Position numbers and translations under genes: made by a program
Assembly (NCBI RefSeq): GCF_007904105.1
Contig: NZ_CP042325.1
Coordinates: 558,001-622,000, forward strand
Reading direction: 5' to 3'
Length of the DNA: 64,000 nt
Source: Corynebacterium sp. sy039
GTDB taxonomy: Bacteria > Actinomycetota > Actinomycetes > Mycobacteriales > Mycobacteriaceae
Part shown: positions 53,225-61,842 of the stretch, piece by piece
How the letters are laid out: each line of letters opens with the position of its first letter
How positions within the stretch are numbered: position 1 is the stretch's first letter
Notes under the pieces: model-generated
The model's input: only the letters and a program-made list of their open reading frames with translations
Databases searched by the model: none
Told to the model about the DNA's origin: nothing

Positions 53225-54808
53225 ATGTTGTTGAATCGTTTTGCTAAGCGTGCTGCGGCGGTTGCTGCCGTAAGTATGCTTGGTGCGGGTTTTCTATCCC
53301 CCCCCCCCTCGGTATTAGCAGGTAACGGTGGTACGGAAGAGTATCCAGTCCATAATAATACCTTTGGTTTTTGGGGTGGTGCGAACTGTGACACTGGTTC
53401 TACCTGTGTGAAACAAGTGGGGGATGAAACACAGGTCACGTGGCAAGTGCAATTGTCACCACTGGTTTTTTCTCAGAATCACGTCCAAACTACTCGTGGT
53501 GCGCAGATTATGATCCCATCTACTGTGAAAGATGTGTCGATCAAGCTCACGCATATGCCTGATATTTACATGCGACCAGTTGATGATGGCACAGGGGATC
53601 TTGAGGGAACTCAGTGGGAAGATGCGGATGGTAATCCATTACCTGAAGAAAATATCATTACCGATAAGAATGATAGTTATGTTCCTGCCAAGGCGGTGGA
53701 CTATCAGGTTCCGATCGTTGATTCGATAGCAGAGCTTACTGATAATGACACGTATAAAGTGTCGTCGTTTGTGAAGAATCCTGATGGTTCTTTGAGCAAT
53801 GCACCTGTATCAGAGGAGTCGGGAGAGAATTCATACGGGGTTCAGCCTTCGTCTTTTGCTGAGCAGCCTGATTGGGATTTCTACCAAATCGGCTTGAACA
53901 CAGTGGGTGTTTATACCTTTGAGGTCACTGGTACTGTGGAAGCGGTTGGTGATGATACGTATGTGCCGATTCGTGCTGAGAATATGCTGTGGAAATGCTC
54001 TGCTGAGGGTGGTGGACCTGGTAGTTATGAGGGAGGTTGCGCGAGTCTGAAAGATTATGAGTGGGGTCTTACTGGTGAGTTGCCTCCTGTCACTACCAAA
54101 GAGCAGTCTGAGGAAACGCGTAACAAGATCGTCGAACTATATAAGAAGCAGGGAAAAATTGATGGTTTGACTGGTGTTGGTGCGTGTGCTGTGACAGCAG
54201 ATATTGATCGTTTCGATACGATTGGTAGTGATATAGAGCCGACTGTTGATGGCAAGCATGGTGCTTACGCACAGGAGTTTCATCTTCGCTTGAATCCTGC
54301 GGTGAGGTATTATGGTCCGCTTAATGGTGCTGAGGATAACTGTGATCAGGGTTTCCAGCATATTACTCTTTGTCCTGATGAGGAGACTGAGGTTCCACCT
54401 AGCAAGGAGCCTGTAGAGTCTGAAGAGCCACAGGAATCTGAAGAGCCTACTCCTTCTGAAGAAGAGGAGGTTGGTCCTGCTAAGCCTTCTAAAGAATCTG
54501 AGGAGCCTACTGCTAGCGAGGAATCTGGGGAGTCTGGGGAGCCTACATCGTCTAAGAAAATGCAGGAGCCTGGAGAACCTATTTCTAGTGAAGAACCTGT
54601 TTCTTCTGAGAGTAAGTTTGTACCATCTGCTCAATCTGAGCAGGGTAAACCTGCTGAGTCTATGCCAGAATCTAAGCCAGAATCTAAGCTTGAGTCTAAG
54701 ACTGTTATCGCTGAAAGTGTGAAGGATAACGTCGCTAAGCAGGCTAAGACTGTAGCGAAGAAAGACCGTCCTAAAGTAACTACGGGTGGTCATCTGCGCG
54801 TAGCGTAA
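53225..54808 (+). CDS. Secreted surface protein, paralogue 1, in frame (phase ON)
   Basis: A 527-residue protein with a signal peptide (basic MLLNRFAKR, hydrophobic core, SPPPSVLA before the likely cut). The globular part (about 40-390) shares most residues with the downstream paralogue and has Cys pairs (NCDTGSTC, WKCSAEGG...GGC). The C-terminal ~140 residues are rich in Glu, Pro, Ser and Lys, ending PKVTTGGHLRVA. No LPXTG or C-terminal membrane helix. An 11-C run (53298-53308) encodes the Pro residues of the signal peptide and keeps the frame open. AGGAG precedes the ATG. No known domain is recognised. Confidence 0.88.
   Translation: MLLNRFAKRAAAVAAVSMLGAGFLSPPPSVLAGNGGTEEYPVHNNTFGFWGGANCDTGSTCVKQVGDETQVTWQVQLSPLVFSQNHVQTTRGAQIMIPSTVKDVSIKLTHMPDIYMRPVDDGTGDLEGTQWEDADGNPLPEENIITDKNDSYVPAKAVDYQVPIVDSIAELTDNDTYKVSSFVKNPDGSLSNAPVSEESGENSYGVQPSSFAEQPDWDFYQIGLNTVGVYTFEVTGTVEAVGDDTYVPIRAENMLWKCSAEGGGPGSYEGGCASLKDYEWGLTGELPPVTTKEQSEETRNKIVELYKKQGKIDGLTGVGACAVTADIDRFDTIGSDIEPTVDGKHGAYAQEFHLRLNPAVRYYGPLNGAEDNCDQGFQHITLCPDEETEVPPSKEPVESEEPQESEEPTPSEEEEVGPAKPSKESEEPTASEESGESGEPTSSKKMQEPGEPISSEEPVSSESKFVPSAQSEQGKPAESMPESKPESKLESKTVIAESVKDNVAKQAKTVAKKDRPKVTTGGHLRVA
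53298..53308 (+). repeat. Poly-C tract (11 C) in signal-peptide codons, paralogue 1
   Basis: Eleven C after CTAT, at codons 25-28. The frame is open only when the count is 8, 11, 14 and so on; 11 is the ON state. Such tracts mutate readily by slipped-strand pairing. Confidence 0.9.
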
Positions 54809-54832
54809 TTTTTGTTTCTTAAGTTTTTTAAG

Positions 54833-54864
54833 AGTCCTGGCACCATTGGTGCTAGGACTTTCTT
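54833..54864 (+). terminator. Terminator after surface protein gene 1
   Basis: AGTCCTGGCACC and GGTGCTAGGACT pair over 12 bp (one wobble pair) with a 3-nt loop, followed by TTCTTT. The second gene then has its own promoter copy. Confidence 0.82.
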
Positions 54865-54977
54865 TATGTCTTGGGTTATGATGGGAAACGCTTTTAGGTT
54901 TTTCTCAGCTTTGTGTGGTTGAGGATGGCTTGGAAAGTGTTTTTGTTCTTTTTCCTAGGAAGAAAATAAGAGGAAAT

Positions 54978-56541
54978 ATGTTTTTACAACGTTTTGCTAA
55001 GCGTGCTGCGGCTGTTGCTGCCGTAAGTATGCTTGGTTCGGGTTTTCTAGCCCCCCCCCTCAGTATTAGCCGCTGGTCCTGTCGGTTCTGATGATAGTGG
55101 CTCCCAGGGCAGCGATGCTCATAATGTTCTTGGTTCGTGGGGTGGTGCGAACTGTGACACTGGTTCTACCTGTGTGAAACAAGTAGGCGATGAAACACAG
55201 GTCACCTGGCAAGTACAACTATCACCTTTGGTGATGGATGAAGATCACATCCAAACCTCTCGTGGTGCGCAAATCATGATCCCATCCACAGTCAAAGATG
55301 TGTCGATTAAGCTGACACATATGCCTAATGTGCAATGGCATAGAGGTGATGCCGCTCAGGGGGAAGACCCTGAGAAAACTTATTGGGAAGATTTGGATGG
55401 TAATCCGCTACCTGAAGAAAAAATCATTGGGTGGCGTAATGATACTTATGTTCCTACCAAAGAAGTAGAGTACCAGGTTCCGATCGTTGATTCGACGGCG
55501 GAACTAACAGATAACGACACGTATAAAGTGTCGTCGTTTGTGAAGAATCCTCATGGTTCTTTAGCTGATGATGAAAAGGGAAGGTATGGTGTTCAGCCTT
55601 CGTCTTTTGCTGAGCAGCCTGAGTGGGATTTCTACCAAATCGGCTTGAACGCGCTGGGTGTTTATACCTTCGAGGTCACCGGTACTGTGGAAGCAGTCGG
55701 TGAGGATACCTATATTCCGATTCGCGCGGATAATATGTTGTGGAAGTGTTCTGCTGAGGGTGGTGGACCTGGTAGTGTTGAGGAAGGTTGCGAGGGGCTA
55801 AAAAATTACGAGTGGGGTCGTACTGGTGAGTTGCCTCCTGTTACTACCAAAGAGCAGTCTGAGGAAACTCGTAACAAGATCGTCGAACTATATAAGAAGC
55901 AGGCGAAAGTTGATGGCTTGACTGGTGTTGGTGCGTGTGCTGTGACAGCAGATATTGGTCGTTTTGACACTATTGGTGCTGATATAGAGCCGGCTGTTGA
56001 TGGCAAGCATGGTGCTTACGCACAGGAGTTTCATTTTCGCTTGAATCCTGCGGTGAATTATTATGGTTCGCTTAATGGTGATGAAGATAATTGTGACCAG
56101 GGTTTCCAGCATATTACTCTTTGTCCTGATGAGGAGTCTGAGGTGCCGCCTAGTGAAGAGCCTGTAGAATCTGAAGAACCAAAGCCTTCTGAAGAAGAGG
56201 AAGTTGGTCCTGCTAAGCCTTCTAAGGAAACTGAGGAACCAACTGCTAGCGAGGAACCTGGGGAGTCTGAGGAACCTACATCTTCTAAGAAATCACAGGA
56301 GCCTGGAGAATCTACTTCTAGTGAAGAACCTGTTTCTTCTGAGAGTAAGTTTGTACCATCTGCTCAATCTGAGCAGGGTAACCCCGCTGAGTCTAAGCCA
56401 GAATCTAAGCCTGAGTCTAAGCCCGCAGCTAAGACCGTTATCTCTGAAAGTGTAAAGGATAACGTCGCTAAGCAGGCTAAGAGCGTTGCGAAGAAAGACC
56501 GTCCTAAAGTAACTACTGGTGGTCACCTGCGCGCTGCGTAG
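54978..56541 (+). CDS. Secreted surface protein, paralogue 2, frameshifted in a poly-C tract (phase OFF)
   Basis: The ATG at 54978 follows AGAGGA and starts MFLQRFAKRAAAVAAVSMLG, a signal peptide like that of paralogue 1. In the 9-C run (55051-55059) the frame is lost and a TGA is met at 55089, after 37 codons. Removing one C or adding two would join the signal peptide to a frame of about 480 codons ending PKVTTGGHLRAA, giving about 520 residues. The body is intact and highly similar to paralogue 1. The middle also differs in places (HMPNVQWHRGDAAQG, AGPVGSDDSG). So the gene is best read as switched off rather than decayed. Confidence 0.85.
55051..55059 (+). repeat. Poly-C tract (9 C) in signal-peptide codons, paralogue 2
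   Basis: Nine C after CTAG, at the same place as the 11-C run in paralogue 1. Nine is out of frame; 8 or 11 would restore it. Confidence 0.9.
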
Positions 56542-56559
56542 TCGCAAAGATATTCCGTG

Positions 56560-56590
56560 AAAGCTCCTACGCTTGTAGGGGCTTTTCGTT
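56560..56590 (+). terminator. Terminator after surface protein gene 2
   Basis: AAAGCTCCTAC and GTAGGGGCTTT pair (one wobble pair) with a 4-nt loop, followed by TCGTTTTC. Confidence 0.8.
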
Positions 56591-56622
56591 TTCTCGTGAT
56601 TTTCTTTGCCAAAAATGAGCTA

Positions 56623-56935
56623 TTAACTATTTTTGCCCATCCTCATCCTCGTGGCAAGGATGAATCCGCTAACCAATATGGGGAAAGAAAGCAAGAAAAG
56701 CATATTTTCCATCCCAATCGTCTCGAGCGTTACCCCTGCTAATGCCGACCCCAAGGGAACAAGGGCGAGAGAAGCAAACCAATCTATGCTGATGACTCTG
56801 GCTAGTAAAGTGTGAGGAACATTCTTCTGCAGAAAAGTTGCCCAATATATATTTCCTATGGTCAGAAATATGCTTGATAGTAGAAACGACAAGATAAACG
56901 CAATGGTGCTCTTAAAGAGCAGTTCTACCAGGATA
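56623..56935 (-). pseudogene. C-terminal remnant of an MFS transporter
   Basis: About 100 codons encoding the last three or so helices of an MFS_3-type exporter (WATFLQKNVPHTLLARVISI, then ALAGVTLETIGMENML). The open stretch has no proper start and runs upstream into the end of the flavin reductase gene, so the front ~300 codons are lost. The intact MFS gene at 24.4 kb has a comparable ending. It may be a relict siderophore exporter, since iron-uptake genes follow. Confidence 0.75.
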
Positions 56936-56947
56936 TTTTGACTTCTA

Positions 56948-57517
56948 TTAGTGTAACAATTGCTCTATTGCTCGATCTATTCGGGCAATAATTGTTTCGC
57001 TGGTGAGTATTGGCATAGTTTCTGTTTCGGTGAAGTCTGTCGTGTTGGTGGCTACGGCAACATTGATGACTTGTGCGTGAAGATTAACACCGACAGCTCG
57101 AAGGTGATCTATGGCTGAACCACTGAACCGACCGCCTCCGTGAGCCATCACTGCTACAGGTTTATTTTCCATTAAAGAGATATTGACATGATCAATTATT
57201 TTCTTTAATCCTGAGGAATATGAACCATGATAGATGGGAGTGATCCATACAAAGGAGTCTGCTTGTCGTACTCGGTGGCAAAAATCACGCACACGCGGAT
57301 CTGCTGAACCCTCTGGGTTGCGGTGATCGATTGGATTATGCATCGGAAGATCCAAAGTGGATACCTCGATCAGATCTACTTCTTGCCCTCGGTCAGTGAG
57401 CCGCTTGCCGACGACGTGTGCTAGGGCAGAAGAATAAGAACCGATACGGTGACTGCCTGCCACAATCATTGTGCGCTGGCTGTGATGCTTAGCATTGTGA
57501 GTTGAGTTTTCCTGCAT
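56948..57517 (-). CDS. NADPH-dependent FMN reductase family protein
   Basis: A 189-residue flavodoxin-like protein. TMIVAGSHRIGSYSSALA forms the FMN phosphate loop, and WITPIYHGSYSSGLKKIIDHV is the second family motif. It reduces free flavin or another acceptor with NAD(P)H. It diverges from the siderophore-binding lipoprotein gene across a region with a DtxR-like box, so a role in iron release from siderophores is possible but unproven. Confidence 0.87.
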   Translation of the reverse strand: MQENSTHNAKHHSQRTMIVAGSHRIGSYSSALAHVVGKRLTDRGQEVDLIEVSTLDLPMHNPIDHRNPEGSADPRVRDFCHRVRQADSFVWITPIYHGSYSSGLKKIIDHVNISLMENKPVAVMAHGGGRFSGSAIDHLRAVGVNLHAQVINVAVATNTTDFTETETMPILTSETIIARIDRAIEQLLH

Positions 57518-57550
57518 GATTTCTCCGGTGCATGATCTGTGAGTTTCGTA

Positions 57551-57564
57551 CTTAAAATTTTAAG
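57551..57564. promoter_or_regulatory. 14-bp palindrome upstream of the flavin reductase gene
   Basis: CTTAAAATTTTAAG is perfectly palindromic and lies 34 bp before the ATG of the reductase gene. It could be an operator; A/T palindromes also arise by chance. Confidence 0.3.
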
Positions 57565-57616
57565 CTAGCACTTTCTGCTTTTTTTGCCATTTTAGCCTCT
57601 TCATTACTGAAAAAAA

Positions 57617-57635
57617 TTAAGGTAGGATTAACTAA
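57617..57635. promoter_or_regulatory. DtxR-like iron box, divergent
   Basis: TTAAGGTAGGATTAACTAA matches 13 of 19 positions of the DtxR consensus TTAGGTTAGCCTAACCTAA. It lies between the flavin reductase gene and the siderophore-binding lipoprotein gene, so it may repress both in high iron. Confidence 0.6.
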
Positions 57636-57697
57636 GTTTCTCGCAGATTGCGAGGTGTGCACCAAGGGTGCGATAAGAACAAGGAGACTGCATAGCG

Positions 57698-58693
57698 ATG
57701 AAGAAACCAAGTACATGGTATGCACAACGAGGCTCTAAGCGTGCGCTTATTGCTGCTTTATCTAGTTGCGCATTATTACTAGGTGCGTGTTCTACCAACA
57801 CCGCAGAAAACTCATCCAAACAACAAGAGTCCACCGCGGCAGAAGCGGGAGAAAATGTGGCGAGCTTGGGTTTGGGTGACGTCGATACGCTATTAGCGTT
57901 AGGAATTACCCCTAGTGTGTTCGCTGCATGGGTTGAGGATAGTGATAGCCCGAATGGGCTTGGTCCTTGGGCAGCAGATGATCTGCCGAAAGATAAAAAA
58001 CCTGAGGTGCTCTATGGTACCGGTACTGGTTTTACCTCGGAGCATTTGCAAAAAATTGCGGCAGCTGAACCCAATACTATTGTTGCGGTGAATGCACAGG
58101 TAGATGAGGACACCAAAGCAAAATTAGAAGCCATTGCTCCTGTTACTTACCATGACAAGCAATATAAAGATTGGCAGGTTCCGTGGCGTTCACAGGTAGA
58201 GAGCGTGGCGCAGGCGGTCGATAAGAAAGCAGAAGGCAAGGAACTTATTGCGAAAACTGAGCAGTCGCTTAAGGGATTCCGAGACAAACACCCTGAACTT
58301 GCTGGGAAGAAAGTTGCCATTGGGCTACCATATAACGGTCAGCTCAGTCTCTACACTGATGCTGATGGGCGTGGAGCTTTGCTTGAAGAATTAGGGTTTG
58401 AGGTTCCTGAGGAGTTCAATGAGCGCGCTCAGGATAATTTCTACTTTGAGCTTTCTCCGGAAAACTACGACGTACTGGAGTCGCTGGATTATCTATTTAT
58501 TTTGTCCTATGACAATAATGAAGATGAGCTAAAAAAGAACCCGGTATATGCAAATCTGAAGTTAGTGCAGGAAAACCGGGTGTTCTTTATTGAAAAACAG
58601 CTCGGTAATGCCATGAGCACTCCGAACCCACTGAGTATTCCTTGGTCGGTGGAAAAACTTGATGCGTTGCTTGCACAGAATACAACGTCTTAA
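57698..58693 (+). CDS. Iron-siderophore ABC transporter substrate-binding lipoprotein
   Basis: A 331-residue FecB/FhuD-type binding protein. The lipoprotein signal LLLGAC puts lipid on Cys31. Two lobes joined by a long helix are implied by GDVDTLLALGITPSVFAAW (lobe 1) and YLFILSYDNNEDELKKN (lobe 2). It captures a ferric siderophore outside the membrane and hands it to the permeases encoded on the other strand. A DtxR-like box lies about 60 bp upstream. Confidence 0.92.
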   Translation: MKKPSTWYAQRGSKRALIAALSSCALLLGACSTNTAENSSKQQESTAAEAGENVASLGLGDVDTLLALGITPSVFAAWVEDSDSPNGLGPWAADDLPKDKKPEVLYGTGTGFTSEHLQKIAAAEPNTIVAVNAQVDEDTKAKLEAIAPVTYHDKQYKDWQVPWRSQVESVAQAVDKKAEGKELIAKTEQSLKGFRDKHPELAGKKVAIGLPYNGQLSLYTDADGRGALLEELGFEVPEEFNERAQDNFYFELSPENYDVLESLDYLFILSYDNNEDELKKNPVYANLKLVQENRVFFIEKQLGNAMSTPNPLSIPWSVEKLDALLAQNTTS

Positions 58694-58716
58694 GCTCTCA
58701 TGATTGTTAGCTCCTA

Positions 58717-58751
58717 AGGTCATAACCGCTACAGGTTATGACCCTATTTTT
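58717..58751. terminator. Terminator between the binding protein and ATPase genes
   Basis: GGTCATAACC and GGTTATGACC form a perfect 10-bp stem with a 6-nt loop, followed by CTATTTTT. The genes are convergent. Confidence 0.85.
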
Positions 58752-59601
58752 CCGCTCCTACTGCGTGTGATTCTAATTCGGATTGGGTCTGCTCTGGTTG
58801 CGTTGGTACCACAAGCGGACCTCCTGTAACAGGGTCTGCGACGACGATAGCTGAAAGCCCAAAAACTTCTTTCAATAAACCACTCGTGATCACGTGCGCA
58901 GGCGTTCCTGTGGTGATGATCTGCCCATCTTTCATCACAATCAGGTGATCGGAATAGCGAATCGCCAAGTTCAGGTCATGAAGAACCATCACTATTGTTT
59001 TTTGTTCCTGGGAACGCAGCCGTCCTACTAATTCCAGGATCTCAATGGAGTGGGCGAGGTCTAAGTAGGTGGTGGGTTCGTCGAGGAAAACAAGGTCTGT
59101 ATTTTGGGCTAGGACAAGAGAGATCCATACTCGCTGCCGTTGTCCTCCTGAGAGGGAATCTACTGTGCGCTCGGCTAGGTGATCTGTGTTGGTGAGTCTG
59201 AGTGCTTCAGTTACTGCTTGTTGGTCTTCTTTATTCCACTGGCGATACCAGGATTGATGCGGGTGGCGTCCTCGGGAAACAAGATCAGAGACTAGTAACC
59301 CTTCAGGAGCAAGAGGGGATTGCGGTAATACACTGAGAGTTTTAGCGATTTCTTTGCGGCTTAGGGTGCTTATATCCGTGCCGTCGAGCGCAATAGTTCC
59401 TGAGGTTGTAGGCAAAAGCCGTGACAGGGTGCGCAGTAGCGTTGATTTACCGCATCCATTAGGGCCAATGACTGTGGTGACAGCTCCGCGTGGAATATCA
59501 ACATCGAGTGTGTTAATGATTTTTTCTTTGCCGTAGCCAGAAGAAATACCGCGGGCACTGATGCGGGCAGCGGAGGTAGCAGGAGAGAACGGAATACTCA
59601 T
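58744..59601 (-). CDS. Iron-siderophore ABC transporter ATP-binding protein
   Basis: A 285-residue FepC-type ATPase. Walker A GPNGCGKST (46-54), signature LSGGQRQR and Walker B LVFLDEPTTYLDL are intact. It powers the two FecCD permeases encoded upstream; its ATG overlaps the end of the second permease gene by four bases, so translation is coupled. Confidence 0.95.
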   Translation of the reverse strand: MSIPFSPATSAARISARGISSGYGKEKIINTLDVDIPRGAVTTVIGPNGCGKSTLLRTLSRLLPTTSGTIALDGTDISTLSRKEIAKTLSVLPQSPLAPEGLLVSDLVSRGRHPHQSWYRQWNKEDQQAVTEALRLTNTDHLAERTVDSLSGGQRQRVWISLVLAQNTDLVFLDEPTTYLDLAHSIEILELVGRLRSQEQKTIVMVLHDLNLAIRYSDHLIVMKDGQIITTGTPAHVITSGLLKEVFGLSAIVVADPVTGGPLVVPTQPEQTQSELESHAVGAEK

Positions 59602-60686
59602 GATGCGTTGACCTTTCGGTTAGAGCGAATGAGAAGATAAATAAGGAACACTCCGCCAATCGCAGAGGTAAGAATACCCACCGGGAGTTCTTTGGGAAAC
59701 ACTGTTTGAGCACATAGATCAGCAAAAATAAGCAAGAAAGCGCCACTGATCATGGAGCCGAATAGTGGGGGAGTAGCCAGTCCGCTGAGAGTGCGGCTGA
59801 TATGGGGGGCGACGAAAGCCACAAAACCAATCGGCCCACTGGCTGCCACTGCCAAAGCTGCCAACAGAACAGAGAGAACCAGCAGGCAGAACTGCGAAGC
59901 AGTAACGTTATTGCCTAATCCGCGGGCAAGATCATCACCCAGCACTAAGATACGTAGCTGGTGCGCAATCCACGTTAGTAGCAGAATCACTACGGGCAGT
60001 ACCCATAACAACCAACTGATACGGCTCCATGAAGCAGAGTTGAGTGAACCATTAAGCCAGAAGGTTGCGGCGGTGGCGTCGTTAATATCAGCGCGGGTCA
60101 TAATCCACGTGATATACGCCTGCAACAGGGCGCTGACAATAATACCGGTGAGGATCAATCGGAAAGTATCAATTTTGCGCTGAAAGCTCATAATCCAGAT
60201 CACCGTGGCAGTGAGCATGGCACCCAAAAACGCAGCAATGGGAATGCCCACCCCGGTAAGCCACGCAATGAGAGCACTGGTGGTGCCAGAACCCAGCACG
60301 ATGATAGTCACCGCTGCTGCGGAAGCACCCACTGTGATACCCAGAATGTCTGGAGTTGCTAAGCCATTGCGGGTGAGTGACTGTGTTAAGGCGCCAGATA
60401 ATCCCAGGGCAGCGCCAATAATGATAGCTGCAACACTGCGTGGGGCGCGCCATTCCAGCACCACCATGCGCTCAATGCGGGTACCACCGCCGAAAAACAC
60501 ATCCAGCACCCCATGGGGAGTAATAGGGTAATCACCGATCGTGATAGAAACAACCAGCAGAATGAAAATACCCACCGCAAGTACAGCGTTGATCAGCACA
60601 AGCCGTGGGCGCAGTAGCCCAGAAAAAACTCCAAGAGTGACGGGGTGCTGCCGTTTCGTTGAAAACATGCGTAGAGGAGTGTGCAT
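59598..60686 (-). CDS. Iron-siderophore ABC transporter permease (FecCD family), second
   Basis: A 362-residue membrane protein with about 9-10 helices. GALTQSLTRNGLATPDILGITVGAS and ASGPIGFVAFVAPHISR are family motifs that contact the ATPase and line the channel. Its ATG shares one base with the stop of the preceding permease gene (TGATG). Confidence 0.95.
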   Translation of the reverse strand: MHTPLRMFSTKRQHPVTLGVFSGLLRPRLVLINAVLAVGIFILLVVSITIGDYPITPHGVLDVFFGGGTRIERMVVLEWRAPRSVAAIIIGAALGLSGALTQSLTRNGLATPDILGITVGASAAAVTIIVLGSGTTSALIAWLTGVGIPIAAFLGAMLTATVIWIMSFQRKIDTFRLILTGIIVSALLQAYITWIMTRADINDATAATFWLNGSLNSASWSRISWLLWVLPVVILLLTWIAHQLRILVLGDDLARGLGNNVTASQFCLLVLSVLLAALAVAASGPIGFVAFVAPHISRTLSGLATPPLFGSMISGAFLLIFADLCAQTVFPKELPVGILTSAIGGVFLIYLLIRSNRKVNAS

Positions 60687-61744
60687 CAGAGTTTCACCAC
60701 CTTACGTCGATACAGCAAAAAGAGGAACACAGGTGCTCCCACAAAAGCAAGCACAATACCTACTTGTAGCTCCCCAGGCCGTGCGACGACGCGCCCCACA
60801 ACATCAGCAGCTAACAACAACACTGAACCTGTCAGTGCTGAATACGGAAGAATCCACCGGTAATCAGGGCCAGTGATCGCACGAACAATATGGGGAACCA
60901 CTAAACCAACAAAACCAATAGGGCCAGCTGCCGCAGTAGCTGCCGCTGCCAGCAGAGCAATGAGTGCCATGCCAATGAAACGTTGACGTCCCACATTAAC
61001 CCCCAAGGACTGGGCAGTATCTTCCCCTAGGTTAAGAAGATTAAGGGAGGATGCAGTGCTAAAAGCGGCAATCACACCAAGCACAATAAAAGGAGCAATC
61101 CCCCAGGCCACAGATAGTTCCCGCCCTGAGAGAGCGCCCGCTGTCCAAAAACGCAGGTGATCCAGACTGGATTGATTACTCAGAATGAGAGAAGAAGTAA
61201 TAGAAGAAAGGACAGCTGCTAAGGCAGCGCCACCGAGAATCAGCGTTAAAGGGTTCATGGATCCTTTGCCCACAGAGGCAAGACCAAAAACCAGCATGGT
61301 GGCAGCAATGGAACCAAGGAAAGCAACCACGACTGTTGCCTGCATTGAACTAATACCAAAGAAGGTGAATCCAAGGACAACAGCCAGAGAAGCTCCAGAG
61401 GAGATACCTAAAATACCGGGGTCAGCCAAAGGATTGCGGGTATGCCCTTGCACTAAGGCGCCGGCAACACCCAAGGCTGCGCCCACAAATATGCCCAGCA
61501 CGGTGCGAGGGTAGCGCAGGTGAGAGATGACGGTGGCGTTATTATCAGTGCTTTCTACCTGCCCAGATTTAATTTGTTGCCATGCGTCGGGCAAAGCGTG
61601 TATGAGCGTATCCCATGTCATATATCGTGCGCCAAAGAGAAAGCTCAAGATAATCATGAGGACTAGCAGTAGCACAAGGATGAAAAAACCAATGACTCGA
61701 CGTCGATAAAGCGAAAGTGTCGTCGTATGCTTTTTATGGGGCAT
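60686..61744 (-). CDS. Iron-siderophore ABC transporter permease (FecCD family), first
   Basis: A 352-residue membrane protein with about 9-10 helices, opening the minus-strand operon. GALVQGHTRNPLADPGILGISSGAS and AAGPIGFVGLVVPHIVR are conserved. Together with the next permease it forms the translocation heterodimer. A DtxR-like box lies about 30 bp upstream of the ATG. Confidence 0.95.
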   Translation of the reverse strand: MPHKKHTTTLSLYRRRVIGFFILVLLLVLMIILSFLFGARYMTWDTLIHALPDAWQQIKSGQVESTDNNATVISHLRYPRTVLGIFVGAALGVAGALVQGHTRNPLADPGILGISSGASLAVVLGFTFFGISSMQATVVVAFLGSIAATMLVFGLASVGKGSMNPLTLILGGAALAAVLSSITSSLILSNQSSLDHLRFWTAGALSGRELSVAWGIAPFIVLGVIAAFSTASSLNLLNLGEDTAQSLGVNVGRQRFIGMALIALLAAAATAAAGPIGFVGLVVPHIVRAITGPDYRWILPYSALTGSVLLLAADVVGRVVARPGELQVGIVLAFVGAPVFLFLLYRRKVVKL

Positions 61745-61772
61745 TAGGTAGGTTTCCTTGAATAAAAATTAA

Positions 61773-61791
61773 TTATCTTAACCTAACCTAT
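61773..61791. promoter_or_regulatory. DtxR-like iron box of the permease operon
   Basis: On the minus strand ATAGGTTAGGTTAAGATAA matches 14 of 19 positions of the DtxR consensus. With the box near 57.6 kb it would give iron-dependent repression of the whole uptake system. Confidence 0.65.
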
Positions 61792-61793
61792 TA

Positions 61794-61825
61794 AAGCACC
61801 TATGCTGGAAAAAACATAGGTGCTT
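61794..61825. terminator. Terminator after the SDR gene
   Basis: AAGCACCTATG and CATAGGTGCTT form an 11-bp stem with a 10-nt loop; the minus-strand continuation CTTTAATA is T-rich only in part. Confidence 0.75.
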
Positions 61826-61842
61826 ACCTGAAAGTGTGTATT

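Noticed and set aside
53225..56541. Sortase (LPXTG) anchoring of the surface proteins
   Set aside because: No LPXTG, no C-terminal hydrophobic stretch and no sortase gene in the window.
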